This document shows, in pieces, positions 36,498 to 45,100 of a stretch of DNA of 64,000 bases. Positions within the stretch are counted from its first letter, which is position 1. Each line of letters begins with the position of its first letter. The stretch is from Acholeplasma oculi (lineage in GTDB: Bacteria > Bacillota_I > Bacilli_A > Acholeplasmatales > Acholeplasmataceae), in NCBI RefSeq assembly GCF_900166985.1, contig NZ_FUZK01000001.1:541288-605287 (forward strand). The letters are read 5' to 3'. A program made the position numbers and the translations under genes. Under the pieces are notes generated by a model, which saw only the letters and a program-made list of their open reading frames with translations, ran no database searches and was not told where the DNA came from.

Positions 36498-36770
36498 TTA
36501 TACATATTCAGAGTAATTTAAAAACAGTTTGAAAAATTTTCTAAAGTCCTCTATATTTTGTTTTCTAACAGCAGACTTAAAAAACTTAAATTTATGATTG
36601 AAATGATCGACTTCTAAAAACTTAATCGTATCATTCAAATAAAATATTTCACGGTATTGGCCTCGATATCTTGTCCAGTTATCTAATGTAATCGATTTAT
36701 TTATTTCTAAATCTTGTATACAAATATGCCAAATTCTTGAGTTTTTTATCCCGAAATCTAATCTTTGCAT
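36498..36770 (-). CDS. Small conserved-looking protein of unknown function
   Basis: Not recognised. The 90-residue protein is rich in Phe, Lys and Asn, without membrane segments. The ATG follows a GAAAGGA site and a TACAAT -10 about 20 bases earlier, which supports a real gene. It stands between the ArsB-like gene and the hpf operon with no operon partner. It might be a DNA- or RNA-binding factor by charge, but nothing in the sequence proves it. Confidence 0.55.
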   Translation of the reverse strand: MQRLDFGIKNSRIWHICIQDLEINKSITLDNWTRYRGQYREIFYLNDTIKFLEVDHFNHKFKFFKSAVRKQNIEDFRKFFKLFLNYSEYV

Positions 36771-36841
36771 GTAAATCCTTTCATATATTTACATTGTATC
36801 ACAAGGTCATAATTTCTTCATATGAATGATTTTAACAAATG

Positions 36842-36905
36842 AAAAATCCCCTCTATGTAGCAATTTAGACGTAAGATGTCTAATAAATTCTACACATAGG
36901 GGATT
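36842..36905 (-). terminator. Long hairpin terminator of the hpf operon
   Basis: On the minus strand an outer stem AATCCCCT/AGGGGATT plus imperfect extension encloses an inner stem TTAGAC/GTCTAA and is followed by TTTTTC. Total hairpin about 60 nt, 18 bases after the hpf stop. Confidence 0.7.
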
Positions 36906-36922
36906 CATTTAAAAAATTTCTA

Positions 36923-37483
36923 TTACTTATATAATTCAGGTGTTGTTTCAATGACAGCATAATCGCCGTCTTCTCTTCGGTAAACAATTTGTGGGTGATG
37001 GTTTTTTTCATCTAAGAAAATGAAGAAATCATGTCCACTTAATTCCATTTGTGCAATTGCATTATCCACACTCATCGGTTGAATCGCAAACTTCTTAGAT
37101 TTAACTAATTGTCTTGCACGTACTTCTTTATCCATAGCTTCTAAATCAAATTCAGGTGTAAACACTGGAGATTGACCACGATTTTCAAAATGATGTCTAA
37201 TTTTAGATTTATGTTTTCTTATTTGTTGAGATAATTTATCTACAGATTTATCGATTGCAGCATACATATCAGCGTCTCTAACTTCACTACGCAAAATAAT
37301 ATACGGAGCAGGTATTGTTACCTCTACCTTTGAATACTCTTTATACACTCTTAATACAACTCTGACTTGCTCGATTAATTTTGCATCAAAGATTTGTACT
37401 ACTTTGTTTAACTTCTTCTCAACATATGCTTTAATTGCATCTGTTGGAGTAAATCCGTTTTTACCAATGATTTCATATCTCAT
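36923..37483 (-). CDS. hpf: Ribosome hibernation promoting factor, long form
   Basis: Inactivates ribosomes in stationary phase by forming 100S dimers. The N-terminal S30AE domain (residues 1-100, MRYEIIGKNGFTPTDAIKAY, ending SKIRHHFENRG) is followed by the C-terminal dimerisation domain (about 125-186, VKSKKFAIQPMSVDNAI, MELSGHDFFIFLD). At 186 residues it is the long form typical of Firmicutes. The ATG at 37483 has AAGGAGG. It overlaps the comFC-like remnant by 11 bases. Confidence 0.95.
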   Translation of the reverse strand: MRYEIIGKNGFTPTDAIKAYVEKKLNKVVQIFDAKLIEQVRVVLRVYKEYSKVEVTIPAPYIILRSEVRDADMYAAIDKSVDKLSQQIRKHKSKIRHHFENRGQSPVFTPEFDLEAMDKEVRARQLVKSKKFAIQPMSVDNAIAQMELSGHDFFIFLDEKNHHPQIVYRREDGDYAVIETTPELYK

Positions 37484-37850
37484 ATGATTTAGCCTCCTTA
37501 TAATTATTTGTAAATACAATGAGATGTCCTAATGCCAATAAGTCTAATAAATCTATCATGTGTTGATCTAGATATTCTATATAGATTGCATCTATTTGTT
37601 TATTTGTTTTTAAATACGCTTTATAATAAGGTCTGAGATAGTCTGTTATATCCATAACCTCTAATGATTCTGGAATAAGTATTTCAAAAACATGAAGCAA
37701 TCCACCTTGAATCGGAATAACAAAGTAAGGATAGAGATTCATATGTAATTTGAAGCACATCCTACAAGTCTCTGGATAGGTTGTAGAGAAGAATTTTCTA
37801 AAATCAATCACAGGTTTTGTATTTTTCTTACATAAACTACACGTATACAT
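37473..37850 (-). CDS. ComFC-like remnant: N-terminal zinc finger only
   Basis: 125 residues. The N-terminus CSLC...CRMC (spacing CxxC-26-CxxC, residues about 4-33) closely resembles the zinc finger that opens B. subtilis ComFC, and the position just before hpf matches the comF-hpf order of Bacilli. The phosphoribosyltransferase core with its VPIP and DDxxTTG motifs is missing; the rest (ending KEAKSYEI) is unlike it. The ATG at 37850 has AGGGTG; a GTG three codons earlier is less likely. Either a decayed or a repurposed gene. Confidence 0.6.
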   Translation of the reverse strand: MYTCSLCKKNTKPVIDFRKFFSTTYPETCRMCFKLHMNLYPYFVIPIQGGLLHVFEILIPESLEVMDITDYLRPYYKAYLKTNKQIDAIYIEYLDQHMIDLLDLLALGHLIVFTNNYKEAKSYEI

Positions 37851-37889
37851 ATCATTCACCCTACTTATAGTAGTATGAATTTAAATCAT

Positions 37890-39947
37890 TTACTTTTTAT
37901 ATTGCTCAATAATTTTAGGTATTAAATGTGTTGGAACTTCTTCATATCGATCAAAATTTCTTTCAAATCGACCACTACCTTGAGTCATTGCTTTTAAATC
38001 AATAGCATAGGATACAACTTCAGCTTCAGGAGCAGTTGCTTCAATCACTGTATAACCATCTTTTTGATCCATACCTAGGATACGACCACGTCGCTTATTC
38101 ATATCACCCATAACATCACCCACATATGCTTCTTTTACAGTAATTGTAAGTTTTAAAATAGGTTCTAGAATTGTTGGTTCAATCGATTGTAATGCTGCTT
38201 TAAACGCTAAGTCTGCAGCTAATACGAATGAAATTTCATTACTATCCACAGAGTGATAAGATCCATCAAAGAGTGTTGCTTTTACATGGATTACAGGGAA
38301 TCCTGCCAATGGTCCTTTTTCAAATGATTTAATCAATCCTTTTTCAACAGCTGGGAAATACGTTCTTGGAACAGCTCCACCAAATACTTCTTCACTAAAT
38401 TCAAAATCCTTTTCACTTGGTTCAAATCGAATACGTACATGACCAAATTGACCTGCACCACCGGATTGTTTCTTATGTTTACCTTCACCTTCACCTTTTT
38501 TCTTAATGGTTTCTCTGTAAACAATTTTTTGATCATCAAATACCACAGAAACTTTATACATATTTTTCATTCTATCTGTAATATATGAAATATGTGATAA
38601 TCCATAACCACCTATTAAAAGTTGTCCAGTTTCTTTGTTTCGTTGTATATCAAAAGACGGATCCTCTATATTAATTTTTCCTAAAGCCATCGATATTTTA
38701 TCTTCATCGTTTTTATCTGTTGGATGTATGGCTTTATAGATAACGACTGTAGGTAGTTTAATCTTATCAAACATAATCTTGAATTTTGGATCACTTAATG
38801 TATCGTCAGTTCTTAAACTATCCAGTTTAGTAGTAACTACAATATCACCAGCAATTGCTTTAGTTAATGGAATTTGTTCTTTACCAATTAAAGTTAATAA
38901 TTGATTTATTTTAATTAACGAATCACTTTGAGGATGATAAACTTCATCGCCTACATTGATCGTTCCTGAGTTTATCTTTAAGAATGAGATTGTACCAATA
39001 AACGGGTCAACCATTGTTTTAAAGACATATGCACTAAATGGCTCTGTATCAACAGTTTTTACTTTAACTATTTGATTATTATCCAGTTTCTTAGCTTCTA
39101 ATTCTTTTAATTCATTCGGTGATGGTGAAAAATCAATCAACATTTTAAGTAATGTTTGAACACCTATATTTTTTGTTACAGAACCGACTAAAACCGGTGT
39201 GATTTCACCATTTAAAATAGACTCATGTAAAGCTTTTTTGATTTCTTCCTCAGAAATAGCTTCTCCACCTAAATACTTTTCTAATAGGTCTTCACTAGTT
39301 TCTGCAACAGATTCCATAATCATCTCACGTAATTGTTCAACTTTAGGAAGTTTTTCTTCCCAAATATCAGCATCTTCACACGTTGTTCCATTATAGATTC
39401 TGGCTTTCATCTCAACAACATTTACAAATCCTTCAAAATCTTCTTTTCGACCAATTGGATAAGTAAATGGAACTGCACGTTTACCTAGTTTAGTACGAAT
39501 ATCTTCTAGAAGTTTTTCATAATCAATATTTTCTTTATCCATCTTATTAATGAATAACACTGCAGGTATATGTCGTTTTCTGATTTCTGTCCAAACACGC
39601 TCAGTTCCTACCTCTACACCTTTAGTCGCATCAATTAAAATGACTGCTCCCTTAACAACTTCGAGCGCATGGTATAACTCACTGATGAGTTCATCATTAC
39701 CAGGTACGTCGAGAAAGTTAAGTTTGCAGTCATTCCATTCAATCGGTATTAAAGATGTTTGCATAGAGGAGCCTCTTTGGTGTTCCTCCACCATAAAATC
39801 AGACTTTGTTGTCTTTTTTTCCACTTCTCCTTTTTTATTTGTAACCTTCGAAACAAATAATAGACTTTCAGTTAGTGATGTTTTACCACTACCTAAATGA
39901 CCGAGAAGTGCGATGTTTCGAAGGTCCCTTGTTCCATAATCTTTCAT
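37890..39947 (-). CDS. Elongation factor G-like GTPase (FusA2 type)
   Basis: 685-residue translational GTPase with five EF-G-like domains. P-loop GHLGSGKT (16-23), G3 DVPG, G4 NKMD, then the domain IV region GAGQFGHVRIRFEP and domain V ending in YEEVP. The P-loop HLGSGKT and the DVPG differ from classic EF-G (HIDHGKT, DTPG) and place it with the auxiliary EF-G-like group. The role is uncertain; it is unlikely to be the main EF-G. ATG with AAGGAGG, promoter at 39988-40015. Confidence 0.88.
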   Translation of the reverse strand: MKDYGTRDLRNIALLGHLGSGKTSLTESLLFVSKVTNKKGEVEKKTTKSDFMVEEHQRGSSMQTSLIPIEWNDCKLNFLDVPGNDELISELYHALEVVKGAVILIDATKGVEVGTERVWTEIRKRHIPAVLFINKMDKENIDYEKLLEDIRTKLGKRAVPFTYPIGRKEDFEGFVNVVEMKARIYNGTTCEDADIWEEKLPKVEQLREMIMESVAETSEDLLEKYLGGEAISEEEIKKALHESILNGEITPVLVGSVTKNIGVQTLLKMLIDFSPSPNELKELEAKKLDNNQIVKVKTVDTEPFSAYVFKTMVDPFIGTISFLKINSGTINVGDEVYHPQSDSLIKINQLLTLIGKEQIPLTKAIAGDIVVTTKLDSLRTDDTLSDPKFKIMFDKIKLPTVVIYKAIHPTDKNDEDKISMALGKINIEDPSFDIQRNKETGQLLIGGYGLSHISYITDRMKNMYKVSVVFDDQKIVYRETIKKKGEGEGKHKKQSGGAGQFGHVRIRFEPSEKDFEFSEEVFGGAVPRTYFPAVEKGLIKSFEKGPLAGFPVIHVKATLFDGSYHSVDSNEISFVLAADLAFKAALQSIEPTILEPILKLTITVKEAYVGDVMGDMNKRRGRILGMDQKDGYTVIEATAPEAEVVSYAIDLKAMTQGSGRFERNFDRYEEVPTHLIPKIIEQYKK

Positions 39948-39987
39948 AAATGCCTCCTTGATTTGTATGCGTTTACATTGTACTTTT

Positions 39988-40015
39988 ATTATAACATACA
40001 TCTATTTTTAATCAA
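39988..40015 (-). promoter_or_regulatory. Promoter of the EF-G-like - comFC remnant - hpf operon
   Basis: TTGATT (40010-40015), 16-base spacer, TATAAT (39988-39993) on the minus strand. Confidence 0.7.
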
Positions 40016-40120
40016 TTAATATGGTATTTATTTTTTTATCCAATCTTTATTTTTTGTTATTTATAATGTTAATCATGTGATTGTCTTTAATTACACAAAT
40101 CATAGTATAATATTTATGGT

Positions 40121-40363
40121 ATGAAAAAATTAGCAATTAAAGCCATTAAATGGTATCAAAAAACTTTATCACCTATAAAAAGTCATAAATGTAGACATAG
40201 TCCAACATGTAGTCATTATGCAGTTGAGGCTTACGAGACTCATAACTTTTTGTATGCAACTTTACTGACTTCAAAAAGGATTCTTACATGTAATCCATTA
40301 TTTAAACCAAAGTATGACCCAGTTCCTAAAAAGAAAGGTAAGAAACATGATCAAAGTACATAA
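40121..40363 (+). CDS. yidD: Membrane protein insertion efficiency factor YidD
   Basis: 80-residue protein that helps YidC insert membrane proteins. Family features are IKWYQKTLSPIKSHKCRHSPTCSHYAVEA (given here as IKWYQKTLSP and CRHSPTCSHYA) with conserved cysteines, and CNPLFKPKYDPVP at the end. A TATAAT lies about 15 bases before the ATG. It overlaps the following esterase gene by 17 bases. Confidence 0.93.
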   Translation: MKKLAIKAIKWYQKTLSPIKSHKCRHSPTCSHYAVEAYETHNFLYATLLTSKRILTCNPLFKPKYDPVPKKKGKKHDQST

Positions 40364-41123
40364 GATTACTTCTAAGATACTCAAACAAAAAAGAACTTTT
40401 AGTGTATTTATACCTGAAAATTTTAATGGTCCTTACCAAGTCATTTATATGCATGATGGACAAAACCTATTTTTTAAAGAATCTTCTTACGTTGGTGAGA
40501 TATGGGATATTCATACACAAGCACTTCGATTAATGAAGGCAGGTCTTATGGAACCTACACTGATCGTAGGTATTGATCATACAAAATTTAGAATGGATGA
40601 ATATGCACCATTTGATAATTCCAAAATATATGAATCCTATCCAGATGACTTAAGAGTACCTTACTATGGTGATAGCTATATTGATTTTATCGTAAAAGAA
40701 TTGAAACCTTGGATTGATTCAAAATATCCAACCAAACAAGAATCAAAATATACGACACTCGCAGGATCTTCTCTGGGTGGACTCATCAGCTTATATGGTG
40801 GTTTATTCTACCCTCATGTATTTGGACATATCGGACTCTTTTCAACTTCTGCTTGGTGGAATGAAACAGGACTCGATGCATTATTAAATATTAAAAGAGC
40901 ATCTCCTGAACAATCTTTTTATATCACGTGTGGTTCTAACGAATCTGGAACACTTGATGCTAAACAGAACAGACGCTACATTCAAACAACAAAGAAAATT
41001 CAAAAATCATTGAGATCTTCCTCAAAACATATCTTTTATAAAGTATATGATGGTGGTAGACACAACGAACCCTTCTGGGCAAGTCAAATGAGTGAATTTC
41101 TACAATTTATCAATAGAAAATAA
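40347..41123 (+). CDS. Alpha/beta-hydrolase, putative esterase (esterase D-like)
   Basis: 258-residue cytoplasmic serine hydrolase. YMHDGQNLF (about 34-42) marks the oxyanion region, the nucleophile elbow is GSSLGG with S142, and GGRHNEPFW near the C-terminus holds the catalytic His. This is the layout of the esterase family PF00756 (IroE/Fes and mycolyltransferase relatives). No signal peptide. The ATG at 40347 follows AAAGG; an upstream in-frame ATG lies inside yidD without a site. Substrate unknown. Confidence 0.87.
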   Translation: MIKVHKITSKILKQKRTFSVFIPENFNGPYQVIYMHDGQNLFFKESSYVGEIWDIHTQALRLMKAGLMEPTLIVGIDHTKFRMDEYAPFDNSKIYESYPDDLRVPYYGDSYIDFIVKELKPWIDSKYPTKQESKYTTLAGSSLGGLISLYGGLFYPHVFGHIGLFSTSAWWNETGLDALLNIKRASPEQSFYITCGSNESGTLDAKQNRRYIQTTKKIQKSLRSSSKHIFYKVYDGGRHNEPFWASQMSEFLQFINRK

Positions 41124-41125
41124 TG

Positions 41126-41157
41126 CATTGGATATGAATTTATCCAGTGTTTTTTTT
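41126..41157 (+). terminator. Terminator after the esterase gene
   Basis: Stem CATTGGATA/TATCCAGTG (one G-U) with a 6-nt loop and an eight-T run. Confidence 0.75.
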
Positions 41158-41171
41158 ATAAATCCAAATAT

Positions 41172-41204
41172 AAATAAAAACGTGACTATATGAATAGCCA
41201 CGTT
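41172..41204 (-). terminator. Terminator on the minus strand, probably the ancestral proS terminator
   Basis: Stem AACGTGGCTAT/ATAGTCACGTT (one mismatch) with a 4-nt loop and a T-rich tail on the minus strand. It follows, 16 bases on, the detached copy of the proS 3' end (41221-41266), as a proS terminator would. The space 41205-41470 otherwise holds the repeat and no gene. Confidence 0.65.
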
Positions 41205-41220
41205 AACTAAAATCCATTTT

Positions 41221-41266
41221 AAATTAGATGATCAATATGCTCTAGCAAACAATATGGTTTGTTTTG
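41221..41266. repeat. 46-bp direct repeat, left copy (att-like, proS 3' end)
   Basis: Identical over 46 bases to 43668-43713. On the minus strand it encodes the last residues of ProRS (KQTILFARAY and stop) plus 11 bases after the stop, detached from the gene. The copies bound a 2.4-kb segment with the abiE genes, the pattern left by integration into the 3' end of a gene. Confidence 0.9.
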
Positions 41267-41470
41267 TCATTTTTTTAATACATGTTTTGACTGATTTATA
41301 TGTGTTTCGGTTAAGTTAAAGGACCTTAATACGATTTAGCACCTCTTTAAAAGCGGCTTATCAAAGGAGATTTTCTAGAGAGAGTGTATTAATTGACATA
41401 TATAGACTAAGAAAACACCAAATAATATAAAACACAAAACCCGATCTAGATATTGATTTTATAACTTAAA

Positions 41471-42415
41471 TTAGAATGTTTCAATGTGATTAGGGATAAT
41501 GTTTAAATCGATTATTTCAGTCAAACTCTTGATTGCATCACCGTAATCAACCATTTTATAAATGAATTTAGAGGTTACTTCCCTGTAATCATTTTCATAT
41601 ACGTTGCGTTCGACAATCTCTTTTAGAATTTAATGAGGTTCTGCTCCTGGTTGACAAGATAAATTTCGATTACCATAGCGTTGTCTGTCTTTGGTTACAT
41701 CAGTAACGATAGCCGCCATGAGTTCCATGTTCAATTTCCCACTGGACCAAATCATATGAATGTCATAAATATGTCTTGAATACCGATTGTATTTACCCTC
41801 TAAGTGGTAGTCACATATAGCAAAAAGTTTATCAATGAATGTTCTTTCTACAGATTGAATCAACATTTTAAATGGTTCTAATTCATATTTTATAATTAAC
41901 TGATTCTCATTTGCTTTAGTCAAATATTTGGTTACATAATTGCTGACATCTAGACTTACACAAGGATATGGTCGATAAACAACAATTGTTTCCACAATGA
42001 TGTGTGGAACCATTGCCCCATCTCCATCAAAAATATTGTCAAATCCAATATGGTATTCATTGTGATCTCTTCCTGAACGAACCTCTTCTTCGTTATGTAA
42101 AGACATATTGAGCACTTTAATGACTTCTAATATTGAGTTCTTCAGTTGTTTTCTTTCACTTGGCGTGACTTTTGCATTTTTGAACTGCACCGTTAAATCG
42201 ATATCTTCAGAAAAGCGATCAATGATGGAATAGCATTTTGATAGAGATGTTCCCCCTTTAAACACGATAGTGATATTGGATTCACGTTTCGCTAATTCTT
42301 TTAGGAAAAGTGATACATAATAATCTTTTTCAACTTGGAAGTTTTCAAGTCCCAAATCACTTGCTGTTGCAATGACTAATTCCCTAAAAACATCTTTATC
42401 TTTGTGTAATAACAT
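41471..42415 (-). pseudogene. abiEii: AbiEii-type nucleotidyltransferase toxin, interrupted by in-frame TAA
   Basis: The open part (41630-42415, 261 residues) has the nucleotidyltransferase signature FKGGTSLSK (52-60) with SEDIDLTV (D71, D73), typical of AbiEii toxins, which modify nucleic acids such as tRNA ends and arrest growth. It then reads CQPGAEPH and a TAA at 41630-41632. The same frame continues for 52 codons (ILKEIVERNVYENDYREV and onward) to a TAA at 41471-41473, giving 314 codons, the usual AbiEii length. A single G-to-T change (GAA to TAA) would explain it. Starts within abiEi with a GGAGG site. Confidence 0.85.
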
Positions 42416-43058
42416 TGGCGCCTCCGATTTTGTAGAATTTCACTTGTGCTGCTAGTGGATAAGCTTCTACGATTCGTTCAAGTTGATCAGGTGATAGTTT
42501 AATACCGGATAGGTACGACAAGATTTTTGACTCTACTTGTTTTAAATCATATTCACTATATTTTTCAAACTCTGTTAAAAGATCTAATATTTGAAGTAGT
42601 TTGTAGTTTTTATTTGTGACTTTAATTCTTGGTGCATTTATAATCAATCTACTCTTGTTTAATTTTATTTCTCTTTTCCTATTTGATACATTATTCGAGT
42701 ATACAACCTCAACACTTGCTGTTTGTGAAGTCAATCCTAATTGATTCGCAAAGTTTATACCGCTCCTATACCCAATTATGTTATTCTCTTTGTCTTTTAG
42801 ATATGTTTGTTCTACCACGTTGGATATATTAACTACATGTGATTTTAGAACTCTATTAGGATTTGGTAACTCATAAACCCCATTTTTTGCCTTCAGTATT
42901 TTTTCTTTATCGATGAGTCTTCGAATGGACTCTCTAATCGTTCCATCGTTTATTTCGGGGAAATGCTTGTATAAATCTTTTAAAAAAAATGGCTGTCCAC
43001 TCTTATAACTACTTTTAATGAAATCGTATATTCTATCGATAAGACTTAAATTTCCCAT
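42396..43058 (-). CDS. abiEi: AbiEi-type antitoxin/transcriptional repressor
   Basis: 220 residues. The N-terminal part (about 1-65) is a winged helix-turn-helix (LKDLYKHFPEINDGTIRES, RRLIDKEKILKAKNGVYEL); the rest resembles the AbiEi/DUF6088 antitoxin body. In AbiE systems this protein neutralises AbiEii without direct binding (type IV) and represses the operon. It overlaps the toxin gene by 20 bases. ATG with CGGAGG. The promoter carries a candidate operator. The gene appears intact while its toxin is not. Confidence 0.82.
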   Translation of the reverse strand: MGNLSLIDRIYDFIKSSYKSGQPFFLKDLYKHFPEINDGTIRESIRRLIDKEKILKAKNGVYELPNPNRVLKSHVVNISNVVEQTYLKDKENNIIGYRSGINFANQLGLTSQTASVEVVYSNNVSNRKREIKLNKSRLIINAPRIKVTNKNYKLLQILDLLTEFEKYSEYDLKQVESKILSYLSGIKLSPDQLERIVEAYPLAAQVKFYKIGGANVITQR

Positions 43059-43087
43059 ACATACCTCCGAAACATAATCTCAAACTC

Positions 43088-43116
43088 ATTATATCACAAG
43101 TTTTGAAATTTGTGAC
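43088..43116 (-). promoter_or_regulatory. abiE promoter with inverted-repeat operator
   Basis: GTCACA (43111-43116), 17-base spacer, TATAAT (43088-43093) on the minus strand. TCACAA (43094-43099) and TTGTGA (43110-43115) form an inverted repeat filling both ends of the spacer, a good place for AbiEi to block RNA polymerase. A third TTGTCACA lies upstream at 43142-43149. Confidence 0.6.
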
Positions 43117-43140
43117 TTTTTTTCATGTGTTGTATGAAAT

Positions 43141-43667
43141 ATTGTCACATATTTCATTAATTAAATGCTAGCCAAGGTAAAACCTTCAATGAAAAAATTG
43201 AAATATTACTCAATAGATTGTGAGCAGCTACGTATGTAAAAAATGACCCATTCTCAACTTAAAGAAAAATGGATCATTTTGGTATCTGGGTATTCATGGT
43301 TTTTCTCCTTAGTAAATTACAATATATCTTCTATTAATGTTTACTTTATGTTATTTAGAAATTCATTCTTGATATAGATACAAATTTTTTTCACTCTTTT
43401 ATTGATGTGTTCTTTATGCTTGCTTTTTAAATTGTCATATCATGTTCTTAATTAGAAAATTTACAAGATTTAGAAATAGGGTTTTATATTCAATCAACAA
43501 AGATATACACATTCAAAATTAATTGTAATTATAGATTATCAGAAAATAAAAAGGGCACTTCAAAGTGCCCTTTTGACTACCACAAAATAATTGAAAGGGG
43601 TAGTTTACCACATGATTTTAGAAAGCACTATTTGCATTTATCACACTGATTTTTAAAGAGGATTTTA
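43141..43667. other. Non-coding part of the proS island with two strong hairpins
   Basis: No gene is supported in these 527 bases. It holds a hairpin AAAATGAcCCATT/AATGGaTCATTTT (43240-43280) followed by a T-run on the minus strand, and a 12-bp perfect palindrome AAAAGGGCACTT/AAGTGCCCTTTT (43549-43574) that could end proS transcription. Composition is more AT-rich than the flanking genes. It may be the decayed rest of a mobile element. Confidence 0.45.
43549..43574. terminator. Strong hairpin, likely replacement terminator for proS
   Basis: Perfect 12-bp stem with a 2-base loop, four A and four T at its ends, about 105 bases after the proS stop. It can act on either strand. Confidence 0.6.
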
Positions 43668-43713
43668 AAATTAGATGATCAATATGCTCTAGCAAACAAT
43701 ATGGTTTGTTTTG
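43668..43713. repeat. 46-bp direct repeat, right copy (inside proS 3' end)
   Basis: Same 46 bases as 41221-41266. Here they form the functional end of proS (last ten codons and stop at 43679) and 11 bases beyond. The segment between the copies is the island. Confidence 0.9.
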
Positions 43714-45100
43714 CCTTTTTACCTGTAACAGGACATATTTCTGATAATAATGGTTCTTTTAAGATGACACGAGCAGTTGCTCCTGTTTCTTCTTTAATTT
43801 TAATTTCAGCATCCTCACCAGAAACTGACATTTTAATATATCCACCTTGTTTCAGATAAGACTTAAACTCATCATAATTCGTTGTTGTATAGGTTCTAGA
43901 TTGTGCATGATCAAGTGCTTTTTGATACATATCATCATGCATCTTCTTTAATCCATTTTTAACGAAACTTGAAACATCTTCTAAACGAACTGTAACTTTT
44001 TCATGTGTATGACGGAATGCTACAACCACTAAACCTTGTTCTAAGTCTCTTGGACCCACCTCAATACGAAGAGGTACACCCTTCATCTCATGTTCACTGA
44101 ATTTCCATCCAGGTGATTTTGAACTATCATCCACAAATACTCTGTACTTTTTACTGAGTTGTTTACTTAATTTTTTAACTGCAGCTTGCACTTCATCATT
44201 TGGTTTAATAGGCACTATAACAATTTGTGTTGGTGCAACATATGGAGGTAAGACAAGTCCATTGTCATCACCATGTACCATAATCACAGCACCAATCAAA
44301 CGTGTGGATACACCCCAAGATGTTTGATAAGCATACTTAAGTTGATTGGATTCATCCGTAAACTTAATATCAAATGCATGAGCAAATTCATTACCAAAAT
44401 AATGAGAAGTTCCTGATTGTAGTGCTTGTCCATCATGCATTAATGCTTCAATCGCATAAGTCTCTAAAGCACCTGCAAATTTTTCTTTATTTGTTTTTCT
44501 ACCAGTAACAAACGGAATTGCTAATAAATCTTTACCTAATTTTTTGTAAATCTTTAGCATATCTAAAGTTTCTTTTTTAGCCTCTTTAGCGGTTGCATGA
44601 ACTGTGTGACCTTCTTGCCATAAAAACTCTTTTCCACGTAAAAATGGACGGGTAGTCTTCTCCCAGCGTACCACAGAACACCACTGATTATATAACTTTG
44701 GTAAATCTCTATATGATTTAACAATTTTACTATAATGTGTACCGAATAAAACCTCAGATGTAGGTCTGATAATCAATCTTTCTGATAGATCTTCAACACC
44801 TGTGGTCGTAACCATTGCCGTTTCAGGAGCAAATCCTGAAACATGGTCTTTTTCCTTTTGGAATAATGATTCTGGTATAAGCATTGGCATATAAACATTT
44901 TCATGCTTTGTTTTCTTAAACTCAGCATCTAAATACTTTTGAATATTTTCCCAAATTGCATAACCTAAAGGACGATAAATAATAAATCCTTTCGCATCAC
45001 TATAGTCCATCAATTCAGCTTTTAAACAAAGATCCGTATACCACTGACTAAAATCAACATCTCTTGATGTGATTTGTTCAACTAATTTTTTATTACTCAT
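43679..45100 (-). CDS. proS: Prolyl-tRNA synthetase, archaeal/eukaryotic-like type
   Basis: Charges tRNA-Pro. At 473 residues it lacks the large editing insertion of typical bacterial ProRS. It ends in the extra C-terminal domain with CPVTGKKAKQTILFARAY, which is the short ProRS form ending in Tyr. Class II motifs are visible (IIRPTSEVLFG, VRWEKTTRPFLRGKEFLWQ-type motif 2, VHGDDNGLVLPP). It overlaps cvfB by 8 bases. Its last codons are part of the 46-bp repeat, so the present 3' end may have been supplied by the integrated island. Confidence 0.96.
   Translation of the reverse strand: MSNKKLVEQITSRDVDFSQWYTDLCLKAELMDYSDAKGFIIYRPLGYAIWENIQKYLDAEFKKTKHENVYMPMLIPESLFQKEKDHVSGFAPETAMVTTTGVEDLSERLIIRPTSEVLFGTHYSKIVKSYRDLPKLYNQWCSVVRWEKTTRPFLRGKEFLWQEGHTVHATAKEAKKETLDMLKIYKKLGKDLLAIPFVTGRKTNKEKFAGALETYAIEALMHDGQALQSGTSHYFGNEFAHAFDIKFTDESNQLKYAYQTSWGVSTRLIGAVIMVHGDDNGLVLPPYVAPTQIVIVPIKPNDEVQAAVKKLSKQLSKKYRVFVDDSSKSPGWKFSEHEMKGVPLRIEVGPRDLEQGLVVVAFRHTHEKVTVRLEDVSSFVKNGLKKMHDDMYQKALDHAQSRTYTTTNYDEFKSYLKQGGYIKMSVSGEDAEIKIKEETGATARVILKEPLLSEICPVTGKKAKQTILFARAY

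Noticed and set aside
43243-43377. Short plus-strand frame of 44 codons in the proS island
   Set aside because: No ribosome binding site, begins inside a hairpin arm, and no recognisable motif.
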